The notes: generated by a model from the sequence alone, not told the origin. 64,000 bases of DNA from Deltaproteobacteria bacterium (GCA_031273455.1 JAISRZ010000069.1:1-64000); one strand, 5' to 3'. Numbered from the stretch's first letter, positions 19,106 to 29,277 are shown. A program made the numbers and translations.

Positions 19106-19885
19106 ATGGCCATTCTGCACCCCACCGCCATTATCCATCCCACGGTCCAAATCGCCGACGGCGTCTCCGTTGGCCCGTACGCCGTGATTGGCCCGAATGT
19201 CGTCATTGGCCAGGACACTGAGATCCAAGGTCACGTCAATATTGACAAAAACACGACCATTGGTCAGCGTTGCCGTCTTTACCCCTTCGCCTCCATTGGG
19301 GCCGATCCCCAGGACATGAAGTACGCGGGCGAGGAAACCAAGCTTTTGATCGGCGATGAGGTGACCGTTAGGGAGTCGGCCACCATCCACCGGGGGACCA
19401 TTGGCGGGGGCGGGACCACCCGGATTGGCGATAAATGCCTTATCATGGCCACCTGTCACGTGGCCCACGATTGTCAGTTGGCTAAAGAAGTTATTTTATC
19501 CAGCTTCGCTGTTTTAGCTGGCCACGTCCACATTGACGAGCAAGCCACCATTAGCGGCTCCACGGCCATCCACCAGTTCGTGCGGGTCGGGCGCCACGCT
19601 TTTGTCGGCGGCATGTCCGGGGTGGTTAAAGACGCCCCACCCTTTATGATCTTAGCTGGGGTCAGGGATAAGGCCGTGGTGGTTTCCCCCAACTCCATTG
19701 GCATTAAGCGGAAAGGGTTTTCCGAGGAGTCTTTGGCGGCCATCACTGGGGCCTTTAAGCTTCTCCACACCCGCCAGCCTTTAAACGAGGTATTAACGGA
19801 AATCGAGGCCCAATGGCCCAATTGCCCGGAGACTAAAGTCATTGTCGAGTTTTACCGCGACTCGGTCCGGGGGGTTTACCGGTGA
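19106..19885 (+). CDS. lpxA: Acyl-ACP--UDP-N-acetylglucosamine O-acyltransferase
   Basis: IHPTAIIHPTVQIADGVSVGPYAVIGPNVVIG, HDCQLAKEVILSS. Confidence 0.96.
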   Translation: MAILHPTAIIHPTVQIADGVSVGPYAVIGPNVVIGQDTEIQGHVNIDKNTTIGQRCRLYPFASIGADPQDMKYAGEETKLLIGDEVTVRESATIHRGTIGGGGTTRIGDKCLIMATCHVAHDCQLAKEVILSSFAVLAGHVHIDEQATISGSTAIHQFVRVGRHAFVGGMSGVVKDAPPFMILAGVRDKAVVVSPNSIGIKRKGFSEESLAAITGAFKLLHTRQPLNEVLTEIEAQWPNCPETKVIVEFYRDSVRGVYR

Positions 19886-20706
19886 CCGCCCCGGTGGGTT
19901 TAATCGCTGGCAACCTGTCTTTGCCAGTCCTAACGGCCCAAAAGATTAAAGCCGCTAAAACCCCTTTGGTGGTGGTCGGCTTAAAGGGGGAAACTGACCC
20001 CCAGGTTAAAAGCTTAGCTGACGCTTACCTAGAAGTGGTCTTAGGCCATATTCAACCTATGGCCCAGTTTTTTTTGGCTAAGGGGGTCAAAACCGTCTGC
20101 ATGGTCGGGGGGGTCAGCCGCGAGAACATCACTGGCTCCTGGGACCCGGACGAGGCGGCCCAAGATATTTTGGCGGATTTGGACAACTTCCACACGGACG
20201 CCATTTTGCGAGCCGCGGCCAAGTGGCTGGAAGATCAAGGGTTAACCTTGGTCTCCGTGGCCGAGCTGGTTCCAGATCTGACCGTCCAACCCGGGTTACT
20301 GACGGCCAAAGCCCCCTCGCCAGCTTTGCTGGAGGATCTCCGTTTAGCTTATCGGGTGGCCAAAGAGCTGGGTCGCTTGGACGTGGGCCAAACCGTGGTG
20401 GTCTCGGATAAGATCGCCGTGGCTTTAGAGGGGGCCGATGGCACCAACGCCACCATTTTTCGGGGGGCCTCTTTGTGCCGCAAACCCATCGCCGTGGCGA
20501 AAGTGGTCAAACCCAGTCAAGACATCCGCTTTGATTTACCGGTCATTGGCCCGGAGACCATCAACGTTTTAACCAGCTGCGGGGCTGGGGCTTTGGCCTT
20601 GGACGCCCGGGGTTTAATCATGCTGGAAAAAGAAGAGTGTCTGGCCCAAGCCAATAAGGCTGGTCTGGCCATCATCGCTTGGCTGGATCAGCCGGAGCCC
20701 CTATGA
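19882..20706 (+). CDS. lpxI: UDP-2,3-diacylglucosamine diphosphatase, LpxI type
   Basis: DUF1009/LpxI pattern (GLIAGNLSLP...; GADGTNATI; FDLPVIGPETI). Confidence 0.9.
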   Translation: MTAPVGLIAGNLSLPVLTAQKIKAAKTPLVVVGLKGETDPQVKSLADAYLEVVLGHIQPMAQFFLAKGVKTVCMVGGVSRENITGSWDPDEAAQDILADLDNFHTDAILRAAAKWLEDQGLTLVSVAELVPDLTVQPGLLTAKAPSPALLEDLRLAYRVAKELGRLDVGQTVVVSDKIAVALEGADGTNATIFRGASLCRKPIAVAKVVKPSQDIRFDLPVIGPETINVLTSCGAGALALDARGLIMLEKEECLAQANKAGLAIIAWLDQPEPL

Positions 20707-21875
20707 GGGTCATGATCTCCGCCGGGGAAACCTCCGGCGATCTCCATGGGGCTTATCTGGTTAAAGAAGCCAAAAGGTTAGCCCCGGAAATGGAGTTTTT
20801 TGGCTTGGGCGGGGACGAGATGCTGAATGAGGGCGTCACTTTAACCGCGCATTTAAAAGACACCGCGGTCATGGGTTTAACCGAGGTTTTGACCTCTCTT
20901 TGGCGGATCGCCAAAATTAACCTTAAGCTGCGCCGCCTTTTGCGCGCGGAAAAACCAGCGGCTTTAGTTTTAATCGATAGCCCGGACTTTAACTTCCCCT
21001 TAGCGCGCCAAGCTTATAAACTTAATATCCCGGTCATCTACTATATCTGCCCCCAGATCTGGGCCTGGCGGCCAGGGCGCTTAAATTTTTTAGCCAAGTA
21101 TTGCGCCCGAAGGGCCGTTATTTTGCCCTTTGAAAAAGACTTCTACGAGGATCGGGGCGTTGCCGCTGACTTTGTGGGCCATCCGGTTTTAGACCGTTTG
21201 GCCCCCTTAAGCCAAATCGCGGCTAGAAGGGAGCTAGGTCTAGACTTAAGAAACCCCTATTTAGCCATCCTCCCGGGTAGCCGGGCCAAGATCGCGAAAA
21301 CTTTATTGCCCTTGGCTTTAAAAGCCGCGGAAATCTTAATAGGGAAGATCCCCCGGTTAAACTTTCTTTTGCCCCGGGCCCAAAGCTTAGAGCCCGCCCT
21401 TTTAATTAAACTTTTGCGCTCCGCCTCCCCCGAGGTCGCCCAAAGGCTTAAAGTCTTTGAGGGCCATTCCCCCCAAGTTTTAGCCGCCGCCAACGCGGCC
21501 CTTTTAGCCTCCGGCACGGCGGCGGTGGAAGGGGCTTTGGCTGGGGTCCCCATGGTGGTGGCTTATAAGGTGAGCTCGCTATCTTATTTTTTAGCCAAAA
21601 AACTGGTCAAAGTCCCGTTTATCGCCATACCTAACTTACTTTTAGGGCGGATGGCTATCCCGGAACTGATCCAAGATAAGGCCACGCCACCTTTAATGGC
21701 CGAAAACCTGTACGGTTTTTTAACCGAAGGCTCGAAAAGGAACCAGATAACCCAAGATCTTAAAGCCGTGACCGCTAAACTGGGGACTCCCGGGGCCGCC
21801 GCCCGGGTGGTGGCCCTTATCCAAGAGGAAATTAATAAAGCCAAAGGGCTAAAAGCCGAAAGGCTGGCCCTATGA
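20703..21875 (+). CDS. lpxB: Lipid-A-disaccharide synthase
   Basis: MRVMISAGETSGDLHGAYLV, YYICPQIWAWRPGR, ATG overlapping the lpxI stop (ATGA). Confidence 0.95.
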   Translation: MRVMISAGETSGDLHGAYLVKEAKRLAPEMEFFGLGGDEMLNEGVTLTAHLKDTAVMGLTEVLTSLWRIAKINLKLRRLLRAEKPAALVLIDSPDFNFPLARQAYKLNIPVIYYICPQIWAWRPGRLNFLAKYCARRAVILPFEKDFYEDRGVAADFVGHPVLDRLAPLSQIAARRELGLDLRNPYLAILPGSRAKIAKTLLPLALKAAEILIGKIPRLNFLLPRAQSLEPALLIKLLRSASPEVAQRLKVFEGHSPQVLAAANAALLASGTAAVEGALAGVPMVVAYKVSSLSYFLAKKLVKVPFIAIPNLLLGRMAIPELIQDKATPPLMAENLYGFLTEGSKRNQITQDLKAVTAKLGTPGAAARVVALIQEEINKAKGLKAERLAL

Positions 21876-23734
21876 CCCTGTCCCCCATGACTGATTCCCA
21901 AAAGCCCGCGTCCCCCCAAAGCTCGCCCGCTAATAAAGATAACCAGAAGAGCGATTTAAAAAGGTTACTCGGGCTCATCACCCCCCACCGGACCAAGCTC
22001 CTTTTAGCCGTCCTTTTTATGCTCTTAGCCGCTGGCTCCACGGCCACCATGGCTTGGCTCATCCAGCCCCTTTTGGATCACGTCTTCACCCATCGGGACC
22101 GGGCCCTTTTAAACTCCCTCACCTTTTTAACCCTAGGGGTCTACTCTTTAACCGGGGTTTTTTCCTTCGCCCAGTCCTACGTCATGAACCAGGTGGGCTA
22201 CAACATCGTGAACGATTTACGGGTCAAACTGTATAGCCACATCCAAGCCCAGTCCTTAGGCTACTTTCAAAAGCACCCCTCGGGCGAGCTCATCAGCCGG
22301 GTGGTTAACGACGTTTCCATGATCCAAAGCTCGGTCACCACCGTGGTCACTGGGTTAATCATGGACCTAGGAAAAGTCGCCGGGTTACTAACGGTTCTCT
22401 TTTTACAAGACTTTTTTTTAGCGGCCGTGGGGATTTTGATCCTCCCCTTAACTTTATACCCCATTATCCGCTTTGGCCGGCGGCTCCGGAGTTTATCCAC
22501 CACTAGCCAAGTTATCATGGCTTCTTTAATCCGGGTCTTAACCGAGACCTTCCAAGGGGCCCGGATGATCCAGTCCTACAACATGACTGGCCACGAAATC
22601 AGAAGGTTCGCCAATGAGTGCCGCAAGAACGTGGCCAACCTTATGCGCTCGGTCACGGTCAAAAGCTTATCCTCCTCCATTATGGAGATTGTCGGCGGGA
22701 TCTGCTTAGCCCTGGTCATCTGGTACGGGGGTCATTCGGTTATCGAAAACGAGTCCACGCCCGGGGCTTTTTTCTCCTTTATGACGGCTTTATTGCTCCT
22801 TTATGAGCCCTTAAAGCGGCTAACCCGGCTCCATAACGAGATCCAGCAAGGCTTGGCCGCGGCCCGGCGGATTTTTGGGACTTTAGACACCGAGCCAGCC
22901 GTCATCTCCCCGCCCGAAGCTAAAACTTTACCCACGGTCCAAGGGGAAATAACCTTTAAGAACGTTTTTTTCAGTTACAATGAAGATCGGCCGGCTTTAA
23001 AGGGCGTTAACCTAACCGTTAAACCCGGGGAGACTTTAGCTTTAGTGGGGCCCTCGGGCGGTGGGAAAACCTCTTTAGTTAACCTCGTGCCGCGTTTCCA
23101 TGACCCGAGCGCGGGGGCCACTTTATTGGACGGGGTGGATTTAAGGGAACTGGATCTGACCTGGTTACGGGATCAAATCGCTTTAGTCAGTCAAGAGGTG
23201 GTCTTATTGGACGACACGGTCCGGCACAATATCGCCTACAGCCGCTTAGAGGCCCCGGACGAGGAGATCTACGCCGCGGCCAAAGCCGCTTTGGCTTTGG
23301 ACTTTGTGGAAAAACTCCCTTTGGGTTTAGAGGAAAACATTGGCGAGCGCGGGTTTAGCTTATCCGGGGGCCAAAGGCAAAGGTTAGCCATCGCCCGGGC
23401 CATCTTAAAGAACGCCCCCATTTTGATCTTAGACGAGGCCACCTCGGCTTTGGACACCGAGTCGGAAAAGCTGGTCCAAGCGGCTTTGGATAACTTAATG
23501 CGCGGGCGAACCACCTTGGTCATCGCCCATCGCTTATCGACCATCGTTAACTCCGACCGCATCGTCTTTTTAAAAGACGGGCGCATCGTCGAGGAAGGGA
23601 CGCACGCGACGCTCATGGCTAAAGGCGGGGATTACCGCCGCCTTTACCAACTGCAGTTCGCCGAGAGCGACCCCAGCCCAGAGGCCAGTCAAGATAATAG
23701 TCAGCCGAATACGGCGCGGAAAGAGGGCGCATGA
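21872..23734 (+). CDS. msbA: Lipid A export ABC transporter
   Basis: TM domain plus GPSGGGKTSLVNLVPRF, LSGGQRQRLAIARA, ILDEATSALD. Confidence 0.9.
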   Translation: MTLSPMTDSQKPASPQSSPANKDNQKSDLKRLLGLITPHRTKLLLAVLFMLLAAGSTATMAWLIQPLLDHVFTHRDRALLNSLTFLTLGVYSLTGVFSFAQSYVMNQVGYNIVNDLRVKLYSHIQAQSLGYFQKHPSGELISRVVNDVSMIQSSVTTVVTGLIMDLGKVAGLLTVLFLQDFFLAAVGILILPLTLYPIIRFGRRLRSLSTTSQVIMASLIRVLTETFQGARMIQSYNMTGHEIRRFANECRKNVANLMRSVTVKSLSSSIMEIVGGICLALVIWYGGHSVIENESTPGAFFSFMTALLLLYEPLKRLTRLHNEIQQGLAAARRIFGTLDTEPAVISPPEAKTLPTVQGEITFKNVFFSYNEDRPALKGVNLTVKPGETLALVGPSGGGKTSLVNLVPRFHDPSAGATLLDGVDLRELDLTWLRDQIALVSQEVVLLDDTVRHNIAYSRLEAPDEEIYAAAKAALALDFVEKLPLGLEENIGERGFSLSGGQRQRLAIARAILKNAPILILDEATSALDTESEKLVQAALDNLMRGRTTLVIAHRLSTIVNSDRIVFLKDGRIVEEGTHATLMAKGGDYRRLYQLQFAESDPSPEASQDNSQPNTARKEGA

Positions 23735-25743
23735 CCGAAAGGCCGGTGGTGGAATTTTTGGAAAGCGGGGAGCCAACCTTGGCCTGGTCCTTGGAGCCGC
23801 CAGCGGCCCCGGGCAAAAGCTTTTTGGCTTTAACCTTAAACGGCCAGTTAAGGCTGTCCCCGGGCCGGATCTTGGTGGCGGCCCAGGTGACCGACCCCGA
23901 AGAGAAAACCTTACGCCTCAACGTTTTAAAAGAGATAGGCCAAAGGCGCGATTTATTGGCTAAGACCATTGACCTAGAGGAAGTCTGGGCCATTTTAGAG
24001 GGTGAGGGGCTGGAGTTTAGTTTTGAGACCTTAGCTGGCTTAGCTTTTGGCCATGACCCCGGGCCGGACGAGCTATCGGCCATCCGCCGGGCCATTTTAA
24101 GCGATGGGATCTTTTTCGCCTTTGGGCCTTTAGCCGCTAAACGCCACACCGAAGAGGAAGCGGCCCAAAAACGGCGGGTTAAGGCCAAGAAAAAGTCCCA
24201 CGAGGAGTTTGTGGCCCAAGGGGGCCAGTGGCTAAAAGAAAGCGTGGAAAAGCGGGTGGCTTATGAGCCCCAGGGCGCGGCTACGGCCAAAGAGCTTTTA
24301 ATCAACTTCGCGGTGAAAGAGGACGGGGCTAACGACCCCAGAACGGCTAAAGAGCTTTTAAAAGCCGCCGCCTTACCGGAAACGCCCGAAGGGGCTTATC
24401 GGGCTTTGGTGGCCATTGGGGAATTTTCGCCCCACGAGAACCTGGATATCCGGCGCTTAGGCTTGGGCCAACCCTTTACCGAGGCGGAAATGGCCGAGGC
24501 TAAACGGGTCATGAGTGAATACGCTCTTGAGCCCAACCGTCTGGATCTCACTAGCCTCCCTTTAATCACCATTGACTCGGAAGGGGCCAAAGAGTTTGAC
24601 GATGGTTTGTCCTTAAAGATCGATTCTAACGGGACCTATCATTTGGGCTTGCATATCGCCGACGTCTCGGCCATTGTTAAACCCGATTCCCTTCTAGACG
24701 AGGCCGCTCGCTCGAGGGCCGCCAGCGTTTATCTTCCGGACGGTCGTTACCCCATGCTGCCCGAGGTTTTAACCGAGACCCTTTTAAGCTTAAAAATCGG
24801 CGAAATCCGCCCAGCTTTCTCTTTACTGGTGGAGCTGGACCCTTTGGGCGAACCCCTAAAATACGACTTTAAACCCTCTTTAATCCAAGTTAAAAGGCAG
24901 ATGTCCTTTGACGAGGCCGATGTCCTTTTGGCTAAAGGCGACGACGCGGAGTTAGAGAGCTTAAGGCGCTTAGGGGAAATCCTTCTTCGGCGGCGCTTGG
25001 ATTACGGCGGCTCTAACTTAGCCTTACCGCAACTAAAGGTTCATTTAGAGCCCGATGGGGCCATTGTTTTGGGGGTCACCGCTTGGGACACCCCGGCTCG
25101 GATCATGGTCGGGGAGATGATGGTTTTAGCCAACCATTTAGCCGCCGAGACCTTGGCCCGGGAAAAACTGGCTTGCCCTTTTCGGTACCAAGAAAAACCG
25201 CGCTCTTACCCCACCATGGACCGGGGCCAAGACCAGCCCAAAGCCGATTTAGCCCTAGCCTTAGCCACCAGGCGGCAGATCGGCCGCGGGGGGGTGGATC
25301 TTTTTCCCTCGCCCCACTGGGGCTTAGGCTTAGCCTCTTACACCCAGTTCACTTCCCCCATTAGAAGGTACGCTGACCTATTAGTGGCCCGGCAACTGCG
25401 GACCTTGGCCGACCCTAGCCTTAGCCCCTACACGGTCCAGGAGATGACCACCTTAGCCTTCGCCGCCGATGAGCTTTACCGGGACATTCGAAAGGCCCAA
25501 AACGCCCGGATTAGGTACTTTTTAAACCTCTGGTTAGCCACGCGAGTGGGTCAAGAGTTTATTGGCCTTATCTTTGAGCGCCGGGACCAAAGGACTAGGG
25601 TCTGTTTAACCGACTTCATGCTGGAACTGGACTTTTTTAAGTTGCCCCCGGAAGCTCGGCCCGGGAAAGAGGCTCGCTTTAAGCTCCTGGCCGCTGACCC
25701 CAAGGCCGTTAACCCCCGTTTTGAGTACCTGGGGCTACTCTAG
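23731..25743 (+). CDS. RNase II/R-type (RNB domain) ribonuclease
   Basis: IDSEGAKEFDDGLSLKI...HLGLHIADVSAIVKPDSLLDEAARSRAASVYLPDGRYPMLPEVL; FTSPIRRYADLLVARQL. Confidence 0.9.
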   Translation: MTERPVVEFLESGEPTLAWSLEPPAAPGKSFLALTLNGQLRLSPGRILVAAQVTDPEEKTLRLNVLKEIGQRRDLLAKTIDLEEVWAILEGEGLEFSFETLAGLAFGHDPGPDELSAIRRAILSDGIFFAFGPLAAKRHTEEEAAQKRRVKAKKKSHEEFVAQGGQWLKESVEKRVAYEPQGAATAKELLINFAVKEDGANDPRTAKELLKAAALPETPEGAYRALVAIGEFSPHENLDIRRLGLGQPFTEAEMAEAKRVMSEYALEPNRLDLTSLPLITIDSEGAKEFDDGLSLKIDSNGTYHLGLHIADVSAIVKPDSLLDEAARSRAASVYLPDGRYPMLPEVLTETLLSLKIGEIRPAFSLLVELDPLGEPLKYDFKPSLIQVKRQMSFDEADVLLAKGDDAELESLRRLGEILLRRRLDYGGSNLALPQLKVHLEPDGAIVLGVTAWDTPARIMVGEMMVLANHLAAETLAREKLACPFRYQEKPRSYPTMDRGQDQPKADLALALATRRQIGRGGVDLFPSPHWGLGLASYTQFTSPIRRYADLLVARQLRTLADPSLSPYTVQEMTTLAFAADELYRDIRKAQNARIRYFLNLWLATRVGQEFIGLIFERRDQRTRVCLTDFMLELDFFKLPPEARPGKEARFKLLAADPKAVNPRFEYLGLL

Positions 25744-25997
25744 GCTCCTTTTGGCTCCCGTTAAAGAGCCCCTTAAAGGTCCGCCTTACATTTAACCTTA
25801 TGTCTTTTATAAGACTGACCTAAGACATATCTTGGATATATCTAGACTTATTTTAGACTCGTCTAAGACGATCCCAATAAGCCTGGCTTCACCCCTTAAA
25901 TCGCCCTTCCGAACGTTTTCCGTCAATACCTAAAAAAAAGTGGTATATTAAATTCGTTGAAAGCTAAAAAGCCACCACTAGCGAAAAGGGAGCCTCC

Positions 25998-26609
25998 ATG
26001 AGCTATTTGGCGGACCCACCTTTGGTTAAATATTTTCTGGCCGCCTTTGGCCAGGACGCCGCCCTTTTGGCTAAAGCCACGGAGACCTTAAGCCAGAGCT
26101 TTTTAGGGGGCCTTTTGGGGGAGCCGGACCATAAGTCGAACCTTAGGCCCATTGTGGAAACGACCTACTATGACCGGGAAATGGGCTCCGGGCTAGTTAA
26201 GGTTTACTTATCTTGGCCGCGCCTTTTACCGCCCGACCGCTTGGTGGAGCTGAAGCTTTTGGCCATGGATTTGGAAAGGGATTTAGCCGAGACCCTGGAC
26301 GATAAGCTTAAGCGGAAGGTCAACTTGGATCCCGGGTACGTCTTTGGCGGGGGGCTAGTCCTGGCCACCGGGAAGTACGCTGGGCATCGGCTGTACTTGG
26401 GCCAAAAAATCTGGGGCGAATTGACCCTTTTTTATCGGCGGGGCTTTCAAGCCCTGCCTTGGACTTATCGCGATTACCGCGATCCTGAGATTGTGAGTTT
26501 ATTAAACGAAATGCGCCAAACTTACTTAGCCGCGATTAAAGGGCCAGCCGTCAAAGCGGCTAAGACCCCTCGCCCAGACCCTAACCCAGACTATAGGGAA
26601 GACTCATGA
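25998..26609 (+). CDS. DUF4416 family protein
   Basis: Size, sequence pattern (MDLERDLA...KRKVNLDPGYV) and position upstream of yicC. Confidence 0.75.
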   Translation: MSYLADPPLVKYFLAAFGQDAALLAKATETLSQSFLGGLLGEPDHKSNLRPIVETTYYDREMGSGLVKVYLSWPRLLPPDRLVELKLLAMDLERDLAETLDDKLKRKVNLDPGYVFGGGLVLATGKYAGHRLYLGQKIWGELTLFYRRGFQALPWTYRDYRDPEIVSLLNEMRQTYLAAIKGPAVKAAKTPRPDPNPDYREDS

Positions 26610-27478
26610 CGCGGAGCATGACCGGCTATGGCGAGGCTCGCGGCGATTGTTTAGGGCAAACCGCGACCGTGGAGATTCGCTCGGTTAACGGGCGCTACCG
26701 GGAAACCATCGCCCGCTTGCCCCAGAACCTGACCGTCTTGGAGGAGCCCTTAAAGAAAATCTTAGCCACCCAGATCCACCGGGGTCGGGTGGAATTAAAG
26801 GTCCAATTAAGCCAGGGCGAGGATTTGACCGGTTTTGGCTTTAACGCGGCCCGGGCCGAGGCGGCCTTGAATCTACTGACTAAGCTTAAAGACGAGACCG
26901 GGGTCGAGGGGCCCATCACCCTAGATCACCTTTTAGCTTTAAAGGTCTTAGACGAGTCCAGCGCCTCATCTTTGGATCTGGATAAGGCTAAACCCATCAT
27001 TGAGAATCTGACCGTTTTAGCCTTAAACCAAATGGTTGACTTTCGGGCCAAAGAGGGTCAGGCTTTGGAGGAGGAGCTTTTAAACCGGATATCTTTGATG
27101 GAAGCGGGTTTAGAGCGGATTAAGGTTTTGGCCCAAGACGCGGCCGCTACGGTCTTCGCTCGACTAAAAGCCAAAATCAATGAGCTCATCCAAGAACGCC
27201 TGGATCCCGACCGCTTGGCCCAAGAGGCGGCTTTTTTAGCCGAGCGGGTGGACATCACCGAGGAGATCGTCCGGTTTGGCGGGCACTTAGTGGCTTTTCG
27301 GCGGATCTTAGGGGAAAATGGGCCCATTGGTCGGCGGTTAGAGTTCGCCTTACAGGAGCTACTCCGGGAAGCCAACACCATGGGGGCTAAATCGCCAACC
27401 GGGGCTTTGACCGATGAGGTTTTGGCCTTAAAGTCCGAAATGGAAAAAGCCCGCGAGCAAGCTCTTAATATTGAGTGA
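26606..27478 (+). CDS. yicC: YicC family protein
   Basis: MTRSMTGYGEARG, SVNGRYRE, LREANTMGAKSPTGALTDEVLALKSEMEKAREQALNIE. Confidence 0.95.
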   Translation: MTRSMTGYGEARGDCLGQTATVEIRSVNGRYRETIARLPQNLTVLEEPLKKILATQIHRGRVELKVQLSQGEDLTGFGFNAARAEAALNLLTKLKDETGVEGPITLDHLLALKVLDESSASSLDLDKAKPIIENLTVLALNQMVDFRAKEGQALEEELLNRISLMEAGLERIKVLAQDAAATVFARLKAKINELIQERLDPDRLAQEAAFLAERVDITEEIVRFGGHLVAFRRILGENGPIGRRLEFALQELLREANTMGAKSPTGALTDEVLALKSEMEKAREQALNIE

Positions 27479-27483
27479 TTTAG

Positions 27484-27750
27484 ATGAAAGCCTATCTCAT
27501 GGATATTGGCGAAGGCAACTACATGGCCGCGAACCAGGTCTTAGCCGTCTTAAGGCCTGGCTCCTCCCCGGGCAAAAAGTTAAGGGGCTTAGCCAAGTCA
27601 GATAACCGCCTGGTGGACGCCACTGGCGGGAAAGGCGCCAAGTCTTTGGTCGTGACCGTTTCCAACCACTTGATTCTCAGCAACCAGGACCCGGATGAGC
27701 TAGCCAAACGCTTAAACGAGATACTGGATCTTCCGGACGATCTTGTATGA
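27484..27750 (+). CDS. RemA-like regulator (DUF370)
   Basis: NYMAANQVLAVLRPGSSPGKKLRGLAKSDNRLVDATGGKGAKSLVVTVSNHLILS. Confidence 0.9.
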   Translation: MKAYLMDIGEGNYMAANQVLAVLRPGSSPGKKLRGLAKSDNRLVDATGGKGAKSLVVTVSNHLILSNQDPDELAKRLNEILDLPDDLV

Positions 27751-28445
27751 CAGGCTCCTTATTTGTCATCAGCGCCCCTTCGGGGTCTGGCAAATCCTCC
27801 CTTATCAAACTCCTTTTTGAAAGGGGCAACTGTCCTAGGTTGGAGTATTCCATCTCCTACACCACCCGTCCGCCGCGACCGGGGGAGGTTGATGGGCGCG
27901 ACTACTTTTTCGTGGACGAGAAGACCTTTAAGAACCTCATCTCCGAGGATGGTTTTTTAGAGTGGGTCCAAGCTTATAATCACTACTACGGCACTAGCCG
28001 CGACTGGGTCAACCAAAGACTGGCCGCTGGCCAGGACGTGTTAGTGGACGTGGACGTGGCTGGGGCCAAGTCTTTACGCTCCCGCTTTCCCAAAGCCAAG
28101 CTCATCTTCATGGTGCCGCCCAGCCAACCCGAGCTCATCCGCCGGCTAACCAACCGCCGGACCGAGACCTCCGAGCAACTGGCCAGACGCTTGGCCCAAT
28201 CCACCTGGGAGATCAACCAAAGGACCCACTTTGACTTTTTGGTGGTTAATGACGACCTTATCGAAGCGACCCGCGAGGTGGAAGGGTTAGTGGCCGGGCG
28301 CCCGGGCCGGAAACCCTCGGACAATAAAGAATTCTGGAAAAAGTTTTACCTCCCGGATCAACCCCAAGACCAGATAGATCAACCCCAAGACCAGCCGGAT
28401 CAACCCCAAGGCCAGCCGCGACCCCAAGGCCAAATAGATAAGTGA
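27747..28445 (+). CDS. gmk: Guanylate kinase with a repetitive Q/P/D-rich C-terminal tail
   Basis: FVISAPSGSGKSSLIK, SYTTRPPRPGEVDGRDYFFV. Confidence 0.96.
   Translation: MTGSLFVISAPSGSGKSSLIKLLFERGNCPRLEYSISYTTRPPRPGEVDGRDYFFVDEKTFKNLISEDGFLEWVQAYNHYYGTSRDWVNQRLAAGQDVLVDVDVAGAKSLRSRFPKAKLIFMVPPSQPELIRRLTNRRTETSEQLARRLAQSTWEINQRTHFDFLVVNDDLIEATREVEGLVAGRPGRKPSDNKEFWKKFYLPDQPQDQIDQPQDQPDQPQGQPRPQGQIDK
28356..28418 (+). repeat. 21-bp tandem repeat GATCAACCCCAAGACCAG(ATA/CCG) in the gmk 3' end
   Basis: GATC units at 28356, 28377 and 28398. Confidence 0.9.
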
Positions 28446-29203
28446 GACCGAAAGAAACCCCGAATGACCCAGGGTTAGTGGTGGGCTTAACCCCGGTTTT
28501 AGCCGCTTTAAAAGCTAGGGGTAAGGACGCTAAAGATCTTTGGGTGGCCAAAACCCGGAAGGGAAACCCAGATCTTACGGCCATCTTAGCCCGAGCCTCG
28601 GAGCTTAAACTAAACGTAAAGTGGGTGGAGCGTAAAGACCTGGATCTAAAAACCGACCTACCCCATCAAGGGGTGGCCGCCCGCTTTCTCCCCCGACCCA
28701 GTTTATCTTTAACCGCTTTACTGGCCACCATCGACCCGAACGACCCGGCCCTTCTTTTAATCCTCGATCACTTAGAGGATCCCCATAACTTAGGGGCTCT
28801 CTGGCGGACCGCCGCCGCCTTGGGGGTTAAAGCCCTGATCGCCCCCAAAGACCGAGCCGCGACCCTTTCGACCACGGTTTATAAAGTGGCCGCCGGGGGG
28901 GCCGAGGCCCTCCCTTTAATCACGGTGGTTAACCTTAATAGGGCCATAGAGGAGCTAAAAAAGCGCGATTTTTGGGTGGTTGGGGCTGAAGGGGCCACGG
29001 GCCAAAACCTTTGGGACTTCACCTTCCCCAGGCGGACGGCTTTGCTTTTAGGCTCGGAAGGTCAAGGGGTCAGCCGTCTTTTAAAGGAAAGCGCCGATTT
29101 TTTGGTCCACATCCCCTTAACTGGGCCAGTCACCTCCTTAAACGTGTCCGCCGCCGGGGCCATCCTCATGGGGGCCTACTGTCGGGGCTTAGGGCGGCCT
29201 TAG
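28442..29203 (+). CDS. rlmB: TrmH/RlmB-family 2'-O-ribose methyltransferase
   Basis: ILDHLEDPHNLGALWRTAAALGV, LLLGSEGQGVSRLL, IPLTGPVTSLNVSAAGAI. Confidence 0.93.
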   Translation: MRPKETPNDPGLVVGLTPVLAALKARGKDAKDLWVAKTRKGNPDLTAILARASELKLNVKWVERKDLDLKTDLPHQGVAARFLPRPSLSLTALLATIDPNDPALLLILDHLEDPHNLGALWRTAAALGVKALIAPKDRAATLSTTVYKVAAGGAEALPLITVVNLNRAIEELKKRDFWVVGAEGATGQNLWDFTFPRRTALLLGSEGQGVSRLLKESADFLVHIPLTGPVTSLNVSAAGAILMGAYCRGLGRP

Positions 29204-29209
29204 GCTTAA

Positions 29210-29262
29210 ACGCCAAGACCGCTGGCCCAGAAAATAGCCTTAAAAAGGGGCCGTTTTGGCGT
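29210..29262. terminator. Nested inverted repeat between convergent genes
   Basis: ACGCCAA/TTGGCGT outer arms (29210-29216/29256-29262) and GGCCC/GGGCC inner arms. Confidence 0.4.
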
Positions 29263-29277
29263 CAAAATTTCAAATAA

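Noticed and set aside
23619-24188. 189-aa antisense ORF opposite the msbA/RNase junction
   Set aside because: Overlaps two confident genes; composition typical of a shadow ORF.
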